DNA of 64,000 bases from contig JABSOM010000001.1 of assembly GCA_013215945.1 (NCBI GenBank), positions 310,001-374,000 of the forward strand, in the 5' to 3' direction. Both the position numbers and the translations under genes were made by a program. This DNA comes from Campylobacteraceae bacterium (GTDB lineage: Bacteria; Campylobacterota; Campylobacteria; Campylobacterales; Arcobacteraceae). Position 1 is the first letter of the stretch. Every line of letters starts with the position of its first letter. This document shows, piece by piece, positions 16,397-24,313 of the stretch. The notes under the pieces are model-generated. The model ran no database searches and was not told the DNA's origin. It saw only the letters and a program-made list of their open reading frames with translations.

Positions 16397-18829
16397 ATGT
16401 ATAACTTTAATCAACATACATCTACTACAAACATATACAACAATGTTAAAAACTTAAAAATAGAAGAATATAAAAATCATGATCTTCTTAGTTTAAAAAA
16501 CTTTGAAAAAGCGCAAAAAGAGATATCTTCTTGGCATGGATATAAAAAAACTTCTTTAATTAACTTAGAACATATTGCTAAAGAAACAAATGTAGCTAAA
16601 ATTTATTACAAAGATGAAAGTACTAGATTTGGTTTAAAAAGCTTTAAGGCACTAGGGGGTGCTTATGCTGTTGCTAATTTATTACTTGCGCAACTAAAAC
16701 TACAAGGTATTAATGCAAACTCAAAAGACCTTCTTGCTCAAACATATAAAGATATAACAAGTGAAATTACTGTTTCTTGTGCAACAGATGGTAATCATGG
16801 AAGATCTGTTGCTTGGGCTGCACAAATGTTTTCTTGTAAGTGTGAAATTTTCATTCACTCACATGTAAGTAAAAACAGAGAAGATGCAATTGCAAAATAT
16901 GGAGCTGTTGTTAATAGAATAAAAGGTAATTATGATGACTCTGTAATATTAGCTTCAAAAGTAGCAAAAGAAAAAGGATATTTTACAATATCAGATACTT
17001 CTTATGTGGGCTATACAGAAGTTCCAAAAGATGTTATGCAAGGTTATACCATTATGGTTGATGAAGCAATAAAACAAATCAATAATGAAATTACACATGT
17101 ATTTTTACAAGGAGGAGTTGGAGGAATGGCTGCTGCTGTTGTTTCGTTTTTTCATGAAACCTATGGGAAAAAATCACCAATTTTCGTAATTGTTGAGCCT
17201 AAAAATGCTGCTTGTTTATTAGAAAGTGCAAAAAATGGAAAAGCAATTACAATTCAAGGTGAGCTTGAAACAATAATGGCAGGACTTTCTTGTGGCGAAA
17301 TTTCAACTGTTGCTTGGGAAATATTAAAAAATACTGTTTCTTCTTTTATTAGTATTAGTGATGAAACAATACCTGAAACCATGAAACTTTTAGCTAATAA
17401 CTCTAGACCAATAATTGCAGGAGAATCAGCTGTTGCTGGTTTAGCTGGATTTTTAATAAGTCAAAGCGATGAAAAACTAAGAAAAGAATTAAACATTACT
17501 GAAACTTCTAAAATATTATTCTTTGGAACAGAAGGAGATACAGATGAAGAAATGTATGAAAAGTTAGTTGGGAAAAAAGCTTCTGAAATAATAAACCCAA
17601 GTTCTAATGAAATAACAATAGATGAAAAAACACTGCTTAAACAAATTGAAGTATTAGGAAATATAGGAAAAGAAGAAAAGAACAAAGGAAGAACAAGAAT
17701 TGCTCTAAGCCCTGATGAAAAACTAGGACGTGACCAAGTAGTTACGTGGATGAAAGAACTTGAGCTAGATATAAAAATTGATAAAATTGGAAATATTTTT
17801 GCTACTCTTGCATCAAATACAAATGAAAAACCTTTAATGATTGGTTCTCATATAGATACTGTTAAAAATGCAGGCGCATTAGATGGTTGTTATGGAGTAT
17901 TGGCAGGTCTTGCAGTTATAAGATCTTTTAGAAATGCTAAAATAACTCCTTTGCGTCCAATTACAGTTGCCGCTTTTACAAATGAAGAAGGAGTAAGATA
18001 CCAGCCAGATATGATGGGATCTTTAGTTTTTGCAAAAGGACTAGATTTACAAGTTGCTCTAAATACAAAAGGAATAGATGGAACAATACTAAAAGATGAA
18101 TTAAAAAAGATTAATTATTATGGAGACTTTGATTCCTCAAAACTAGTACCTTATAAATATCTTGAAGTACACATAGAACAAGGTCCTATTTTAGATACAC
18201 ATAAAAAAGATATTGGTGTTGTTATTAACTTACAAGGAATATCATGGCAGAAAATAACAATTGAAGGAAAAGCAAATCATGCAGGAACTACACCAACGAA
18301 CTTAAGACATGATGCAGGTTTAGTATCCTCTTTAATAAATGTATTTTTAAGAACCTTAGCTTTAGAAAACAAAGCAACATTAGCAACCATTGGCTCAATA
18401 GAGATGCAACCAAATGTTATTAATGTAATTCCTAGAAAAGCTGTTATTAGCGTTGATTTAAGAAATCCAAATGAAAAAGAACTTTTAGAAGCAGAAGAGA
18501 AATTAACAAATTATCTAAAAAAACTAGAAAAACAAGAAAACGTAAAAATATCAACTTCTATTCTTGCTCGTTTTGAACCCGTGCAATTTGATAAACAATT
18601 AGCACAAGAGATTGAAGAATCAGCTTATAAACTTGGATTTTCTAATCAAACAATAACCTCAGGAGCAGGACATGATGCACAAATGGTTTCAAGAATTGCA
18701 CCTTCTGCCATGATATTTGTTCCAAGCCGTGATGGTATTAGCCATAATCCACTAGAATATACAAGTGATGAGCACTTGATAAAAGGTGCACAAGTATTAT
18801 TAGATGTAACGTTAAAAAATATAAAATAA
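16397..18829 (+). CDS. Fusion of diaminopropionate ammonia-lyase and M20 amidohydrolase
   Basis: The protein has 810 residues. Residues 1-395 form a fold-type II PLP enzyme of the diaminopropionate ammonia-lyase (YgeX/DpaL) kind, with Lys84 in LKSFKALGGAYAV as the PLP lysine, CATDGNHGRSVAWAA as the substrate loop, and GGVGGMAAA as the phosphate loop. Residues about 405-810 form a zinc amidohydrolase of the allantoate amidohydrolase/N-carbamoylase type, with GSHIDTVKNAGALDGCYGV, TNEEGVRY, HIEQGPIL, NHAGTTP and GAGHDAQM supplying the metal and substrate residues. In enterobacteria ygeX and an M20 gene are separate neighbours, so the fusion is coherent. Both halves look intact. The next gene, 9 bp on, is another M20 amidohydrolase. 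The pathway probably breaks down 2,3-diaminopropionate or related ureido/acylamino acids. Confidence 0.9.
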   Translation: MYNFNQHTSTTNIYNNVKNLKIEEYKNHDLLSLKNFEKAQKEISSWHGYKKTSLINLEHIAKETNVAKIYYKDESTRFGLKSFKALGGAYAVANLLLAQLKLQGINANSKDLLAQTYKDITSEITVSCATDGNHGRSVAWAAQMFSCKCEIFIHSHVSKNREDAIAKYGAVVNRIKGNYDDSVILASKVAKEKGYFTISDTSYVGYTEVPKDVMQGYTIMVDEAIKQINNEITHVFLQGGVGGMAAAVVSFFHETYGKKSPIFVIVEPKNAACLLESAKNGKAITIQGELETIMAGLSCGEISTVAWEILKNTVSSFISISDETIPETMKLLANNSRPIIAGESAVAGLAGFLISQSDEKLRKELNITETSKILFFGTEGDTDEEMYEKLVGKKASEIINPSSNEITIDEKTLLKQIEVLGNIGKEEKNKGRTRIALSPDEKLGRDQVVTWMKELELDIKIDKIGNIFATLASNTNEKPLMIGSHIDTVKNAGALDGCYGVLAGLAVIRSFRNAKITPLRPITVAAFTNEEGVRYQPDMMGSLVFAKGLDLQVALNTKGIDGTILKDELKKINYYGDFDSSKLVPYKYLEVHIEQGPILDTHKKDIGVVINLQGISWQKITIEGKANHAGTTPTNLRHDAGLVSSLINVFLRTLALENKATLATIGSIEMQPNVINVIPRKAVISVDLRNPNEKELLEAEEKLTNYLKKLEKQENVKISTSILARFEPVQFDKQLAQEIEESAYKLGFSNQTITSGAGHDAQMVSRIAPSAMIFVPSRDGISHNPLEYTSDEHLIKGAQVLLDVTLKNIK

Positions 18830-18838
18830 AGGCTAGCC

Positions 18839-20008
18839 ATGAAAATTGAAACAAACTTTACCAAAGATTTACAAAAACAAATGCAAGAGTGGAGACATGC
18901 AATACATCAAAAACCTGAATTAGATTTTAATCTTGATAATACCTCTTCCATGGTAGCTAGTTTGTTAAAAGAATTTGGATTAGAAGTACATGAGAGAATT
19001 GGGAAAAGTGGAATTGTTGCTATTTTAAAAAAAGGAAAAGGAACAGATAGTATTGGCCTTCGGGCAGATATGGATGCTTTAAAAATACAAGAAGAAAATA
19101 CCTTTGCTCACTGTTCAAAAGAAAAAGGGAAAATGCATGCCTGTGGTCATGATGGACATACTGCTATGTTGTTAGGAGCTGCTAAATATCTAGCTTTACA
19201 TGGCACTTTTAATGGTAGTGTTTATTTCATTTTTCAACCAGCAGAAGAACACGGACTTGGTGCCAAAGCTATGATAAATGATGGATTATTTGATAAGTTT
19301 AATATAAATAGCATATATGCTATTCATAATTTTCCCTCCCTTCAAACAGGACATTTTGCAATAAAAGAAGGTGCTGTCATGGCAGCAGAAGATAATTTTG
19401 AAATAACAATTAATGCCATAGGTCATCATGCAGCTATGCCACATCTTGGAAAAGATGCTATTGTTATAGCCTCTCAAATAGTAGGTGCCATTCAAAATAT
19501 TGTTTCAAGAAATATAGACCCTATGCAAAATGCTGTTATTTCTTTTACTGAATTTATTACAAATGGAACAGTAAATGTCGTGCCTGGTCAAGTTATTCTA
19601 AAAGGAGATACACGCTCACTAAGCTTAGAAGTTCAAAAACAAATTGAAGAATCGATGCATCGTGTTGTAAAAGGAATTTGCTTATCACATGAAGTAAGTT
19701 ATGAATTTTCCTACATCAAGAACTTCTGCCCTACAATAAATACAAGAATAGAAGCTAACATTGCGGCTAAAATAGCTGGTGAAATTGTAGGTGAGCATAA
19801 AGTAATTACAAATAGTAAAGAAGTTATGACCTCGGAAGATTTTGGCTGGATGTTAAAAGAAAAAAAAGGTGCTTATATCTTACTTGGAAATGGGAAAGGT
19901 GAAACAGAAGGAATATCTTTACATAATCCAAAATATGATTTTAATGACAAAATTCTAAATGATGGTGCGGATTTTTGGGTGCACTTAGTTCAGAGCTGTT
20001 TAAAATAA
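18839..20008 (+). CDS. M20D-family amidohydrolase (hippurate hydrolase-like)
   Basis: The 389-residue protein has the M20D layout: HAIHQKPELDF near the start, the metal-site segment RADMDALKIQEEN, MHACGHDGHTAMLLGAAK with the metal histidine, IFQPAEEHGLGAKAMI with the metal glutamates, and the dimerisation-domain motif HHAAMPHLGKDA. It hydrolyses N-acyl amino acids or similar amides. It follows the lyase fusion gene by 9 bp and is clearly in its operon, so it probably releases the amino acid that the fusion protein degrades. Confidence 0.92.
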   Translation: MKIETNFTKDLQKQMQEWRHAIHQKPELDFNLDNTSSMVASLLKEFGLEVHERIGKSGIVAILKKGKGTDSIGLRADMDALKIQEENTFAHCSKEKGKMHACGHDGHTAMLLGAAKYLALHGTFNGSVYFIFQPAEEHGLGAKAMINDGLFDKFNINSIYAIHNFPSLQTGHFAIKEGAVMAAEDNFEITINAIGHHAAMPHLGKDAIVIASQIVGAIQNIVSRNIDPMQNAVISFTEFITNGTVNVVPGQVILKGDTRSLSLEVQKQIEESMHRVVKGICLSHEVSYEFSYIKNFCPTINTRIEANIAAKIAGEIVGEHKVITNSKEVMTSEDFGWMLKEKKGAYILLGNGKGETEGISLHNPKYDFNDKILNDGADFWVHLVQSCLK

Positions 20009-20061
20009 CAGTAATTCATGCTAATATTTAAAGTTTTAGAATGAAGGTAGCTTATCCCTAC

Positions 20062-20190
20062 ACTAAGCATCTCATTGATTTCAAAAAACAATAAAGAGTA
20101 TCTTGTATTTTTAGCTTTAAATTCAAATAATATTGAAGAAAATCTAGAAATACAATTTGATGAAAATATTTTTTTATAATACTCTCAAAC
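20062..20190 (+). pseudogene. Internally deleted remnant of the histidine kinase gene
   Basis: 20062-20140 closely matches kinase gene bases 24739-24812, and 20133-20190 matches 25366-25428. The junction lies at ATTGAAGA, an octamer present at both ends of the missing segment in the intact gene (24805-24812 and 25366-25373). The deleted segment is 561 bp, exactly 187 codons. Both ends of the kinase gene are missing, so the copy is dead. Confidence 0.75.
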
Positions 20191-20466
20191 TTTGGTCAAA
20201 ATTGGGTTTTACCTATTTTGTGGATGATAGGGTTTACTTTATTATTTTATAGATTTGCTAATTTTGAACTACTCTCAATGGATGGTTTTAGAGTAAATCA
20301 AATTACCTGAATGATGAATGATATTTTAAAGTTCTCCAATCCTTTTAGCAAAACATCAACAATATATTATGGGGCTTTTTATTGGGCATGGATTGTCCAT
20401 AAGCTTTTAATGACAGCGTTTATATATCATTTTTTTGTTGCAATTAAAAGAACGACAAAAAGATAA
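20185..20466 (+). pseudogene. C-terminal fragment of an unknown membrane protein, with in-frame TGA
   Basis: One forward frame ending at TAA 20464-20466 reads hydrophobic and plausible protein sequence (NWVLPILWMIGFTLLFYRF, then YWAWIVHKLLMTAFIYHFFV and the basic end AIKRTTKR). It is interrupted by TGA at 20308-20310 and has no start. It joins directly onto the kinase remnant. It looks like the decayed 3' end of an inner-membrane protein gene; the family is not recognised. Confidence 0.45.
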
Positions 20467-20533
20467 TTTAGTTTATACCCATGAGAAGGAATCTCCACTT
20501 TCATATTTTAAGATTGAATAATAAATATTATTT

Positions 20534-20624
20534 AAGAGCTCTTTCAAAGCGGCCTTTGCGCTTTTGTTTCTTCTTTTCAAGAAAAGAAGAAACAAAACGA
20601 ATGTGCTAGCTTTCACAAGCTCTT
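20534..20624. repeat. Short internally deleted copy (B) of the palindromic repeat
   Basis: This 91-bp piece starts AAGAGCTC and ends AAGCTCTT. It joins the left end of copies A/C (CCTTTGCGCTTTT) to their right end (TTCAAGAAAAGAAG, then CGAATGTGCTAGCTTT). The result is one simple hairpin. Left flank (TGAG...AATCTCC...GAATAATAAATATTATT) and right flank (TTATTTTA...CAAAAAATCATT) match the full copies. Confidence 0.75.
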
Positions 20625-20675
20625 AAAAGAAAAGATTATTTTAACAATATTTTTTACACAAAAAATCATTGGACA

Positions 20676-20711
20676 GTACTTATTGACATAACGTACGATA
20701 TTCAGTACAAT
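20676..20711 (+). promoter_or_regulatory. Toxin-antitoxin promoter with three GTAC half-sites
   Basis: TTGACA (20683-20688), 17 bases and TACAAT (20706-20711) make a near-consensus sigma-70 promoter for the antitoxin gene. GTAC occurs at 20676-20679, 20693-20696 and 20705-20708, around and inside the promoter. YefM-type antitoxins bind operators built on TGTACA-like cores, so these are likely autorepression sites. Confidence 0.6.
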
Positions 20712-20739
20712 ATAGAAAAGAGCAAACAAAAGGGTTTTT

Positions 20740-20985
20740 ATGACAAAAACTATGTCAGTAAGTCAAGTTAGAGCAGATATTTATAATGTTATGGATGAAA
20801 CGGCAAAAACACATGAACCCGTACTTATTACTGGAAAAAGAAATAATGTTGTGATGCTTTGTGAAGAAGACTGGAAAGCAATAGAAGAAACTTTATATTT
20901 AAACGCTGTACCTAATATGGCATCTTCTATACAAGATTCAATGAATGCAGAAGATAGTGAGTTTAGTGAAGATATTGAATGGTAG
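20740..20985 (+). CDS. yefM: YefM/Phd-family antitoxin
   Basis: The 81-residue protein has the Phd/YefM N-terminal DNA-binding and dimer domain (MSVSQVRADIYNVMDETAKTHEPVLITGKRNNVVMLCEEDWKAIEETLYL). Its acidic C-terminal tail (SMNAEDSEFSEDIEW) is expected to wrap the toxin. It overlaps the toxin gene by 7 bp (ATGGTAG), the usual coupled arrangement. The pair sits between repeat copies B and C in the remodelled region, which suggests it arrived by transfer. Confidence 0.93.
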   Translation: MTKTMSVSQVRADIYNVMDETAKTHEPVLITGKRNNVVMLCEEDWKAIEETLYLNAVPNMASSIQDSMNAEDSEFSEDIEW

Positions 20986-21248
20986 AATACAAAATACTAT
21001 ATAGTAAGTTTGCACTAAAAGATGCTAAAAAATTGTCAGCTGCTAATTTGGCAAATAAAGCCAAAAAACTCATTGGAATTATTAAAAAAAATCCATTTCA
21101 AAATCCACCTCCTTATGAAAAACTAGTAGGAAATCTTAGTGGCTCATATTCTCGAAGAATTAATATTAAACATAGAATTGTTTATGAAGTAAGAGAAAGT
21201 GATAAAGTTATTAGAATATCAAGAATGTGGACGCATTACGGACAGTAA
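20979..21248 (+). CDS. yoeB: YoeB-family mRNA-cleaving toxin
   Basis: The 89-residue protein matches YoeB along its whole length: NPFQNPPPYEKLVGNLSGSYSRRINIKHRIVYEV and the C-terminus RISRMWTHYGQ. By position, Glu47, Arg66 and His86 correspond to the catalytic Glu46/Arg65/His83 set of E. coli YoeB, and Tyr87 to its Tyr84. It cleaves mRNA in the ribosomal A site. It is held inactive by the antitoxin encoded upstream. Confidence 0.94.
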   Translation: MVEYKILYSKFALKDAKKLSAANLANKAKKLIGIIKKNPFQNPPPYEKLVGNLSGSYSRRINIKHRIVYEVRESDKVIRISRMWTHYGQ

Positions 21249-21287
21249 AAATCACTGATTTCATGTCCCTACTCTAAATTTCTATTA

Positions 21288-21362
21288 TCTCAAAAAATCA
21301 TTCGCCCTATTTCTATCTTTCCCATCAATACAAACAAACTGAGCATTCTCTTCTTTTAAAAT
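21288..21362 (-). pseudogene. Second remnant of the alpha/beta hydrolase 3' end
   Basis: This piece matches the 3' end of the hydrolase gene (TTTCTATCTTTCCCATCAAT, CAAACAAACT, GCATTCTC) with about 36 bp missing between the end of the gene and CCCT. It stops where the left flank of repeat copy C begins (ACACCCTGAGAATC). It shares TATCTCAAAAAATCATTC with the remnant at 15348, so those two are closer to each other than to the intact gene. Confidence 0.7.
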
Positions 21363-21422
21363 TTACACCCTGAGAATCAATCTCCTCTTTTACATTTCAG
21401 GATCGAATACTAAATATTATTC

Positions 21423-21977
21423 AAGAGCTCATACAAAGTGACCTTTGCGCTTTTTTCTTTTTCTTAATTGTCAGAAAAAGAAACAAAAAGAAGCAACTGA
21501 CGAGTTGATAAAGCCCTTCGGGTTCCTAAATATTTTTATTTGTTAGCTAGCACTAAAACGTGCTAAAGAGCACATTTCTTTACGTTCAATCAGTTTTCAC
21601 CTTTTTTCGCTAAAAAATAAAAAGATTTAGCTTTCTCAAAGTCAGGGAAAGAGCCGTTGGGAATGTATTTTTTTTCTTTGATTTATTTATTTCTTGTATT
21701 CTTACTTTAAAAAGAGAAATCATTTATTTGGAAAACGTGGAGCGTGGTTCTGCCTTTGTTGAAGCCGAGCGTTTATTTTTTGTTTCGAAACAGCCCGAAA
21801 CTGTCTGAGTGTGAAGAAATATGCTCTTTAGCATATTTTAACGAGTTTTGCAGGGCAGAAATACAAAATAATAAGTGAGGGAAGCTGTAAGCCTTCAACA
21901 ACACAGCTTTGCTTCTTTGTTTCTTTCTTGCAATCAAGAAAGAAAAAGAACGAATGCGCTAGCTTTCAAGAGCTCTT
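21423..21977. repeat. Long palindromic intergenic repeat, copy C
   Basis: This 555-bp element runs from AAGAGCTC to GAGCTCTT and is a direct-orientation full-length match to copy A. It has the same arm pairing and a few small indels, for example the loss of CTCAAAAACT after GCTAG. It ends about 30 bp before the 3' end of the intact hydrolase gene, in the same relation as copy A to its hydrolase remnant. Confidence 0.85.
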
Positions 21978-22007
21978 AAAAAAGAACTTATTTTATATCA
22001 AGATTTT

Positions 22008-22988
22008 TTACTTCAAAAAATCTTTAACCAATATTTTTATTTCTTCATGAATATCCACCCTCTTTCTATCTTTCCCATCAATACAAACAAACTCCGCATT
22101 CTCCTCTTTCAAAATAGGAAGAGCATTTACTGTACATTCTTGCATAAAAGAAAAGTGCGTGGCATCTTTTAGTTCTTTGTATATCATTGTCTTAGAAAAG
22201 GACGTAAATTTTGTTTTTATTACTGTTTCTACAGGAACATTATGATCATATTGTGCGCCTATGATTAAAGTAGGAATGCTGATATTTTTTAAAGATTCAT
22301 TAGTAAGGGATTGCATTAGTCCAGGGGCAAAAGCAATTATTTTTTTGATTCTTTTATCCCTTAAATCTTGACTTGATTCTTTTAGATACTCTTTATTTAT
22401 AATAGAAGTCGCCTCTTTAAAATATTCACAGGCTTTATCATTGAATTTTGCACAAAAATCTTTGTAAGTACTCATATCTAATTTTGCACCACTTAAAGCA
22501 AGGGAGGTATATCCCCCTAAAGAAAAGCCTAAAACATATATTTTATCTTTATCAATATTGTTTTTAAATTTGGAATTTAGTGCTTGTGTGATTAAAGAAC
22601 TCACATCTTTTGCTTGTTTCCAAACTCTTAAAACACTTTTAGGATTTGAATCTCTTGAAGTATAACCTGGATGATTAGCAGCCATTACGATATTGTTTTT
22701 TGATAAATCATTGGCTAACCAAGATAAGTTTCTCCAATTGCCACTTGTACCATGTGCAAAAATAATAAGAGGAAACTTTTCATCTTTTATTGCAGAGTTA
22801 CTACTTGCTTCAAAACCTTTAAAAACAGCATTGGAAGCAAATACTTCTTTTTTTGTCTCAAAAGTAGGATACCAAATAGCAGTTTTTAATACTCTGTTCC
22901 CAAAAGTATAAATCTCTTTTTCAAAAGCAGTAGTAGCAAACAGACTCACACACAAAAGACTTTGAAGTAGAATCATTTTTATTAACAT
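22008..22988 (-). CDS. Exported alpha/beta hydrolase (dienelactone/PAF-acetylhydrolase-like)
   Basis: The protein is 326 residues long from the ATG at 22988, chosen because AAGGAGAG lies 5 bases upstream. A longer frame to 23045 has no ribosome site. A signal peptide (MLIKMILLQSLLCVSLFA) is followed by an alpha/beta hydrolase fold. The oxyanion region is FAHGTSGNW and the nucleophile elbow is GFSLGGYTS. Acid and histidine are expected near GAQYDHNVP and DATHFSF. It hydrolyses an unknown ester or amide in the periplasm. Two broken copies of its 3' end lie upstream at 15348 and 21288. Confidence 0.88.
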   Translation of the reverse strand: MLIKMILLQSLLCVSLFATTAFEKEIYTFGNRVLKTAIWYPTFETKKEVFASNAVFKGFEASSNSAIKDEKFPLIIFAHGTSGNWRNLSWLANDLSKNNIVMAANHPGYTSRDSNPKSVLRVWKQAKDVSSLITQALNSKFKNNIDKDKIYVLGFSLGGYTSLALSGAKLDMSTYKDFCAKFNDKACEYFKEATSIINKEYLKESSQDLRDKRIKKIIAFAPGLMQSLTNESLKNISIPTLIIGAQYDHNVPVETVIKTKFTSFSKTMIYKELKDATHFSFMQECTVNALPILKEENAEFVCIDGKDRKRVDIHEEIKILVKDFLK

Positions 22989-23030
22989 TTTACTCTCCTT
23001 ATTTTCTAATAAAGATATTGTATCACATTT

Positions 23031-23049
23031 TACTTTGTAATACAAAGTA
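23031..23049. promoter_or_regulatory. Perfect inverted repeat, operator-like
   Basis: TACTTTGTA, one base, TACAAAGTA lies 43 bp upstream of the hydrolase start in the region shared with the divergent exported-protein gene. It is compact and perfectly symmetric, as expected of a dimeric regulator site. The regulator is unknown. Confidence 0.4.
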
Positions 23050-23076
23050 TATTATTATATATTAAAGGTCTTTTCT

Positions 23077-23098
23077 AAAATGAATAAAAATTCATTTT
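23077..23098. promoter_or_regulatory. Perfect inverted repeat AAAATGAAT-N4-ATTCATTTT
   Basis: A 9-bp perfect inverted repeat with an AAAA spacer lies 65 bp before the ATG at 23163. It is AT-rich and could be an operator, possibly for the OmpR-type regulator encoded just downstream, or a hairpin in a transcript. Confidence 0.3.
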
Positions 23099-23162
23099 GT
23101 ATACACTTTGAATTTACTCTTGTCCTATAAAATACTCTTAGCAAAACAAAAAAGGATAGAAA

Positions 23163-23498
23163 ATGAAGAAAACAACAAAAATCACTCTAGGAACACTGGC
23201 GGTATTATTACCCTTTGCATTATTTGCAGGAGAAAAACATAAAACATATTTCGAAGATTTTTCAGATGAAAACAGAGTCTTTATGCAAAAAGGTATTAAC
23301 TATAGTTTTGAAGGTAACTTAGAAAAAAAACCACTTGGCAAAATAAATGGAACATGGATTATAGATGGGAAAGAAGTAATCGTAAATGATGATACTTTTA
23401 TCATACAAGATAATAAATTTAAAGTAGGAGATGAAATAGAAGTCTTAGCAAAAAGAGACAAGGGAAAAATATTTGTAATTCAACTGGAACAAGATTAA
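23163..23498 (+). CDS. Small exported beta-rich protein (DUF5666/OB-like)
   Basis: The 111-residue protein has a signal peptide (about 1-22, ALFAG). It continues as one small beta domain: GTWIIDGKEVIVNDDTFI, KFKVGDEIEVLAKRDKGKIFVIQLEQ. This pattern resembles DUF5666 and OB-fold periplasmic proteins. It ends 150 bp before an OmpR-type regulator and sensor kinase on the same strand, so it may be a target or accessory of that system. Function unknown. Confidence 0.7.
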   Translation: MKKTTKITLGTLAVLLPFALFAGEKHKTYFEDFSDENRVFMQKGINYSFEGNLEKKPLGKINGTWIIDGKEVIVNDDTFIIQDNKFKVGDEIEVLAKRDKGKIFVIQLEQD

Positions 23499-23650
23499 AA
23501 AATAAAGCAGAAACATCCCTTTAAAAGAAAAAACTCCTAATAATGTGCGCGAACACATATACAAAAGAACAAAGTAAATTTTTCTAATTTTTACTTTGTT
23601 TGCTAAACTTAGCTACACTAAAATCACAAATAGCCTAAAAATGAGAGAAT

Positions 23651-24313
23651 ATGAAAATACTATTAGTCGAAGATAATCCCAGCATTGTCGCTTTTTTAAA
23701 AAAAGGTTTACAAGAAGAAGCCCATGCAGTTGATATTGCAAGTGATGGAAAAGAAGGCTTTTATTTAGCGACCAATAATACCTATGATTTAATGATTTTT
23801 GATATTATGATTCCTTTTATAAATGGTATTGAATTATGTAAAGAAGTTAGAAAACATAAAATCAACAGCCCTATTATTATCTTAACAGCTAAAAGTGAAG
23901 AAGAAGATGTTATTGCAGGTCTTGATGCAGGTGCGGATGATTATATAAAAAAACCTTTCTCACTACACGAACTCTTAGCTAGAATTCGTGCTTTAAGCAG
24001 AAGAGGTACATCAAATACTTCTGTTCTTACTTTTAAGGAACTAAGCTTAGACAGTTTAAAGAAAGTAGTAAAAAGAAAAGATAAAGTCATTGATTTAACG
24101 GCAAAAGAATTTGCCATACTTGAGTGTTTAATGAAAAATCAAAATCAAACGCTTAGTGAAAGTATGATTATTGATTATGTTTGGGATATGAATTATAACA
24201 ATGCAAGTAATTTAGTAAAAGTATATATTTATAGACTTAGAAATAAAATTGATAAAATGTATGATGAAAACTATATTCACAATATTAAAAACATAGGATA
24301 TATTTTAAAATGA
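23651..24313 (+). CDS. OmpR-family response regulator
   Basis: The 220-residue protein has a receiver domain (residues 1-115) with phospho-acceptor Asp51 in DLMIFDIMIPFINGIEL, the conserved Thr/Lys positions (ILTAKSEEED, DDYIKKPFS), and a C-terminal winged helix (about 125-220; LTAKEFAILECLMKNQNQTLSESMI, VYIYRLRNKI). Its end overlaps the kinase start by 4 bp (ATGA), so the two form a pair. Confidence 0.95.
   Translation: MKILLVEDNPSIVAFLKKGLQEEAHAVDIASDGKEGFYLATNNTYDLMIFDIMIPFINGIELCKEVRKHKINSPIIILTAKSEEEDVIAGLDAGADDYIKKPFSLHELLARIRALSRRGTSNTSVLTFKELSLDSLKKVVKRKDKVIDLTAKEFAILECLMKNQNQTLSESMIIDYVWDMNYNNASNLVKVYIYRLRNKIDKMYDENYIHNIKNIGYILK

Noticed and set aside
20185-20466. Selenocysteine or recoded TGA in a functional gene
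   Set aside because: There is no start codon, the 5' part is a kinase remnant, and no selenocysteine insertion structure is apparent. Pseudogene is simpler.
14750-21977. Composite transposon bounded by repeats A and C
   Set aside because: The repeats encode no transposase and the intervening genes include a coherent regulator-enzyme operon. No target-site duplication is visible.
14555-22007. CRISPR array
   Set aside because: The repeats are long palindromes with few copies and irregular spacing, and no cas genes are present.
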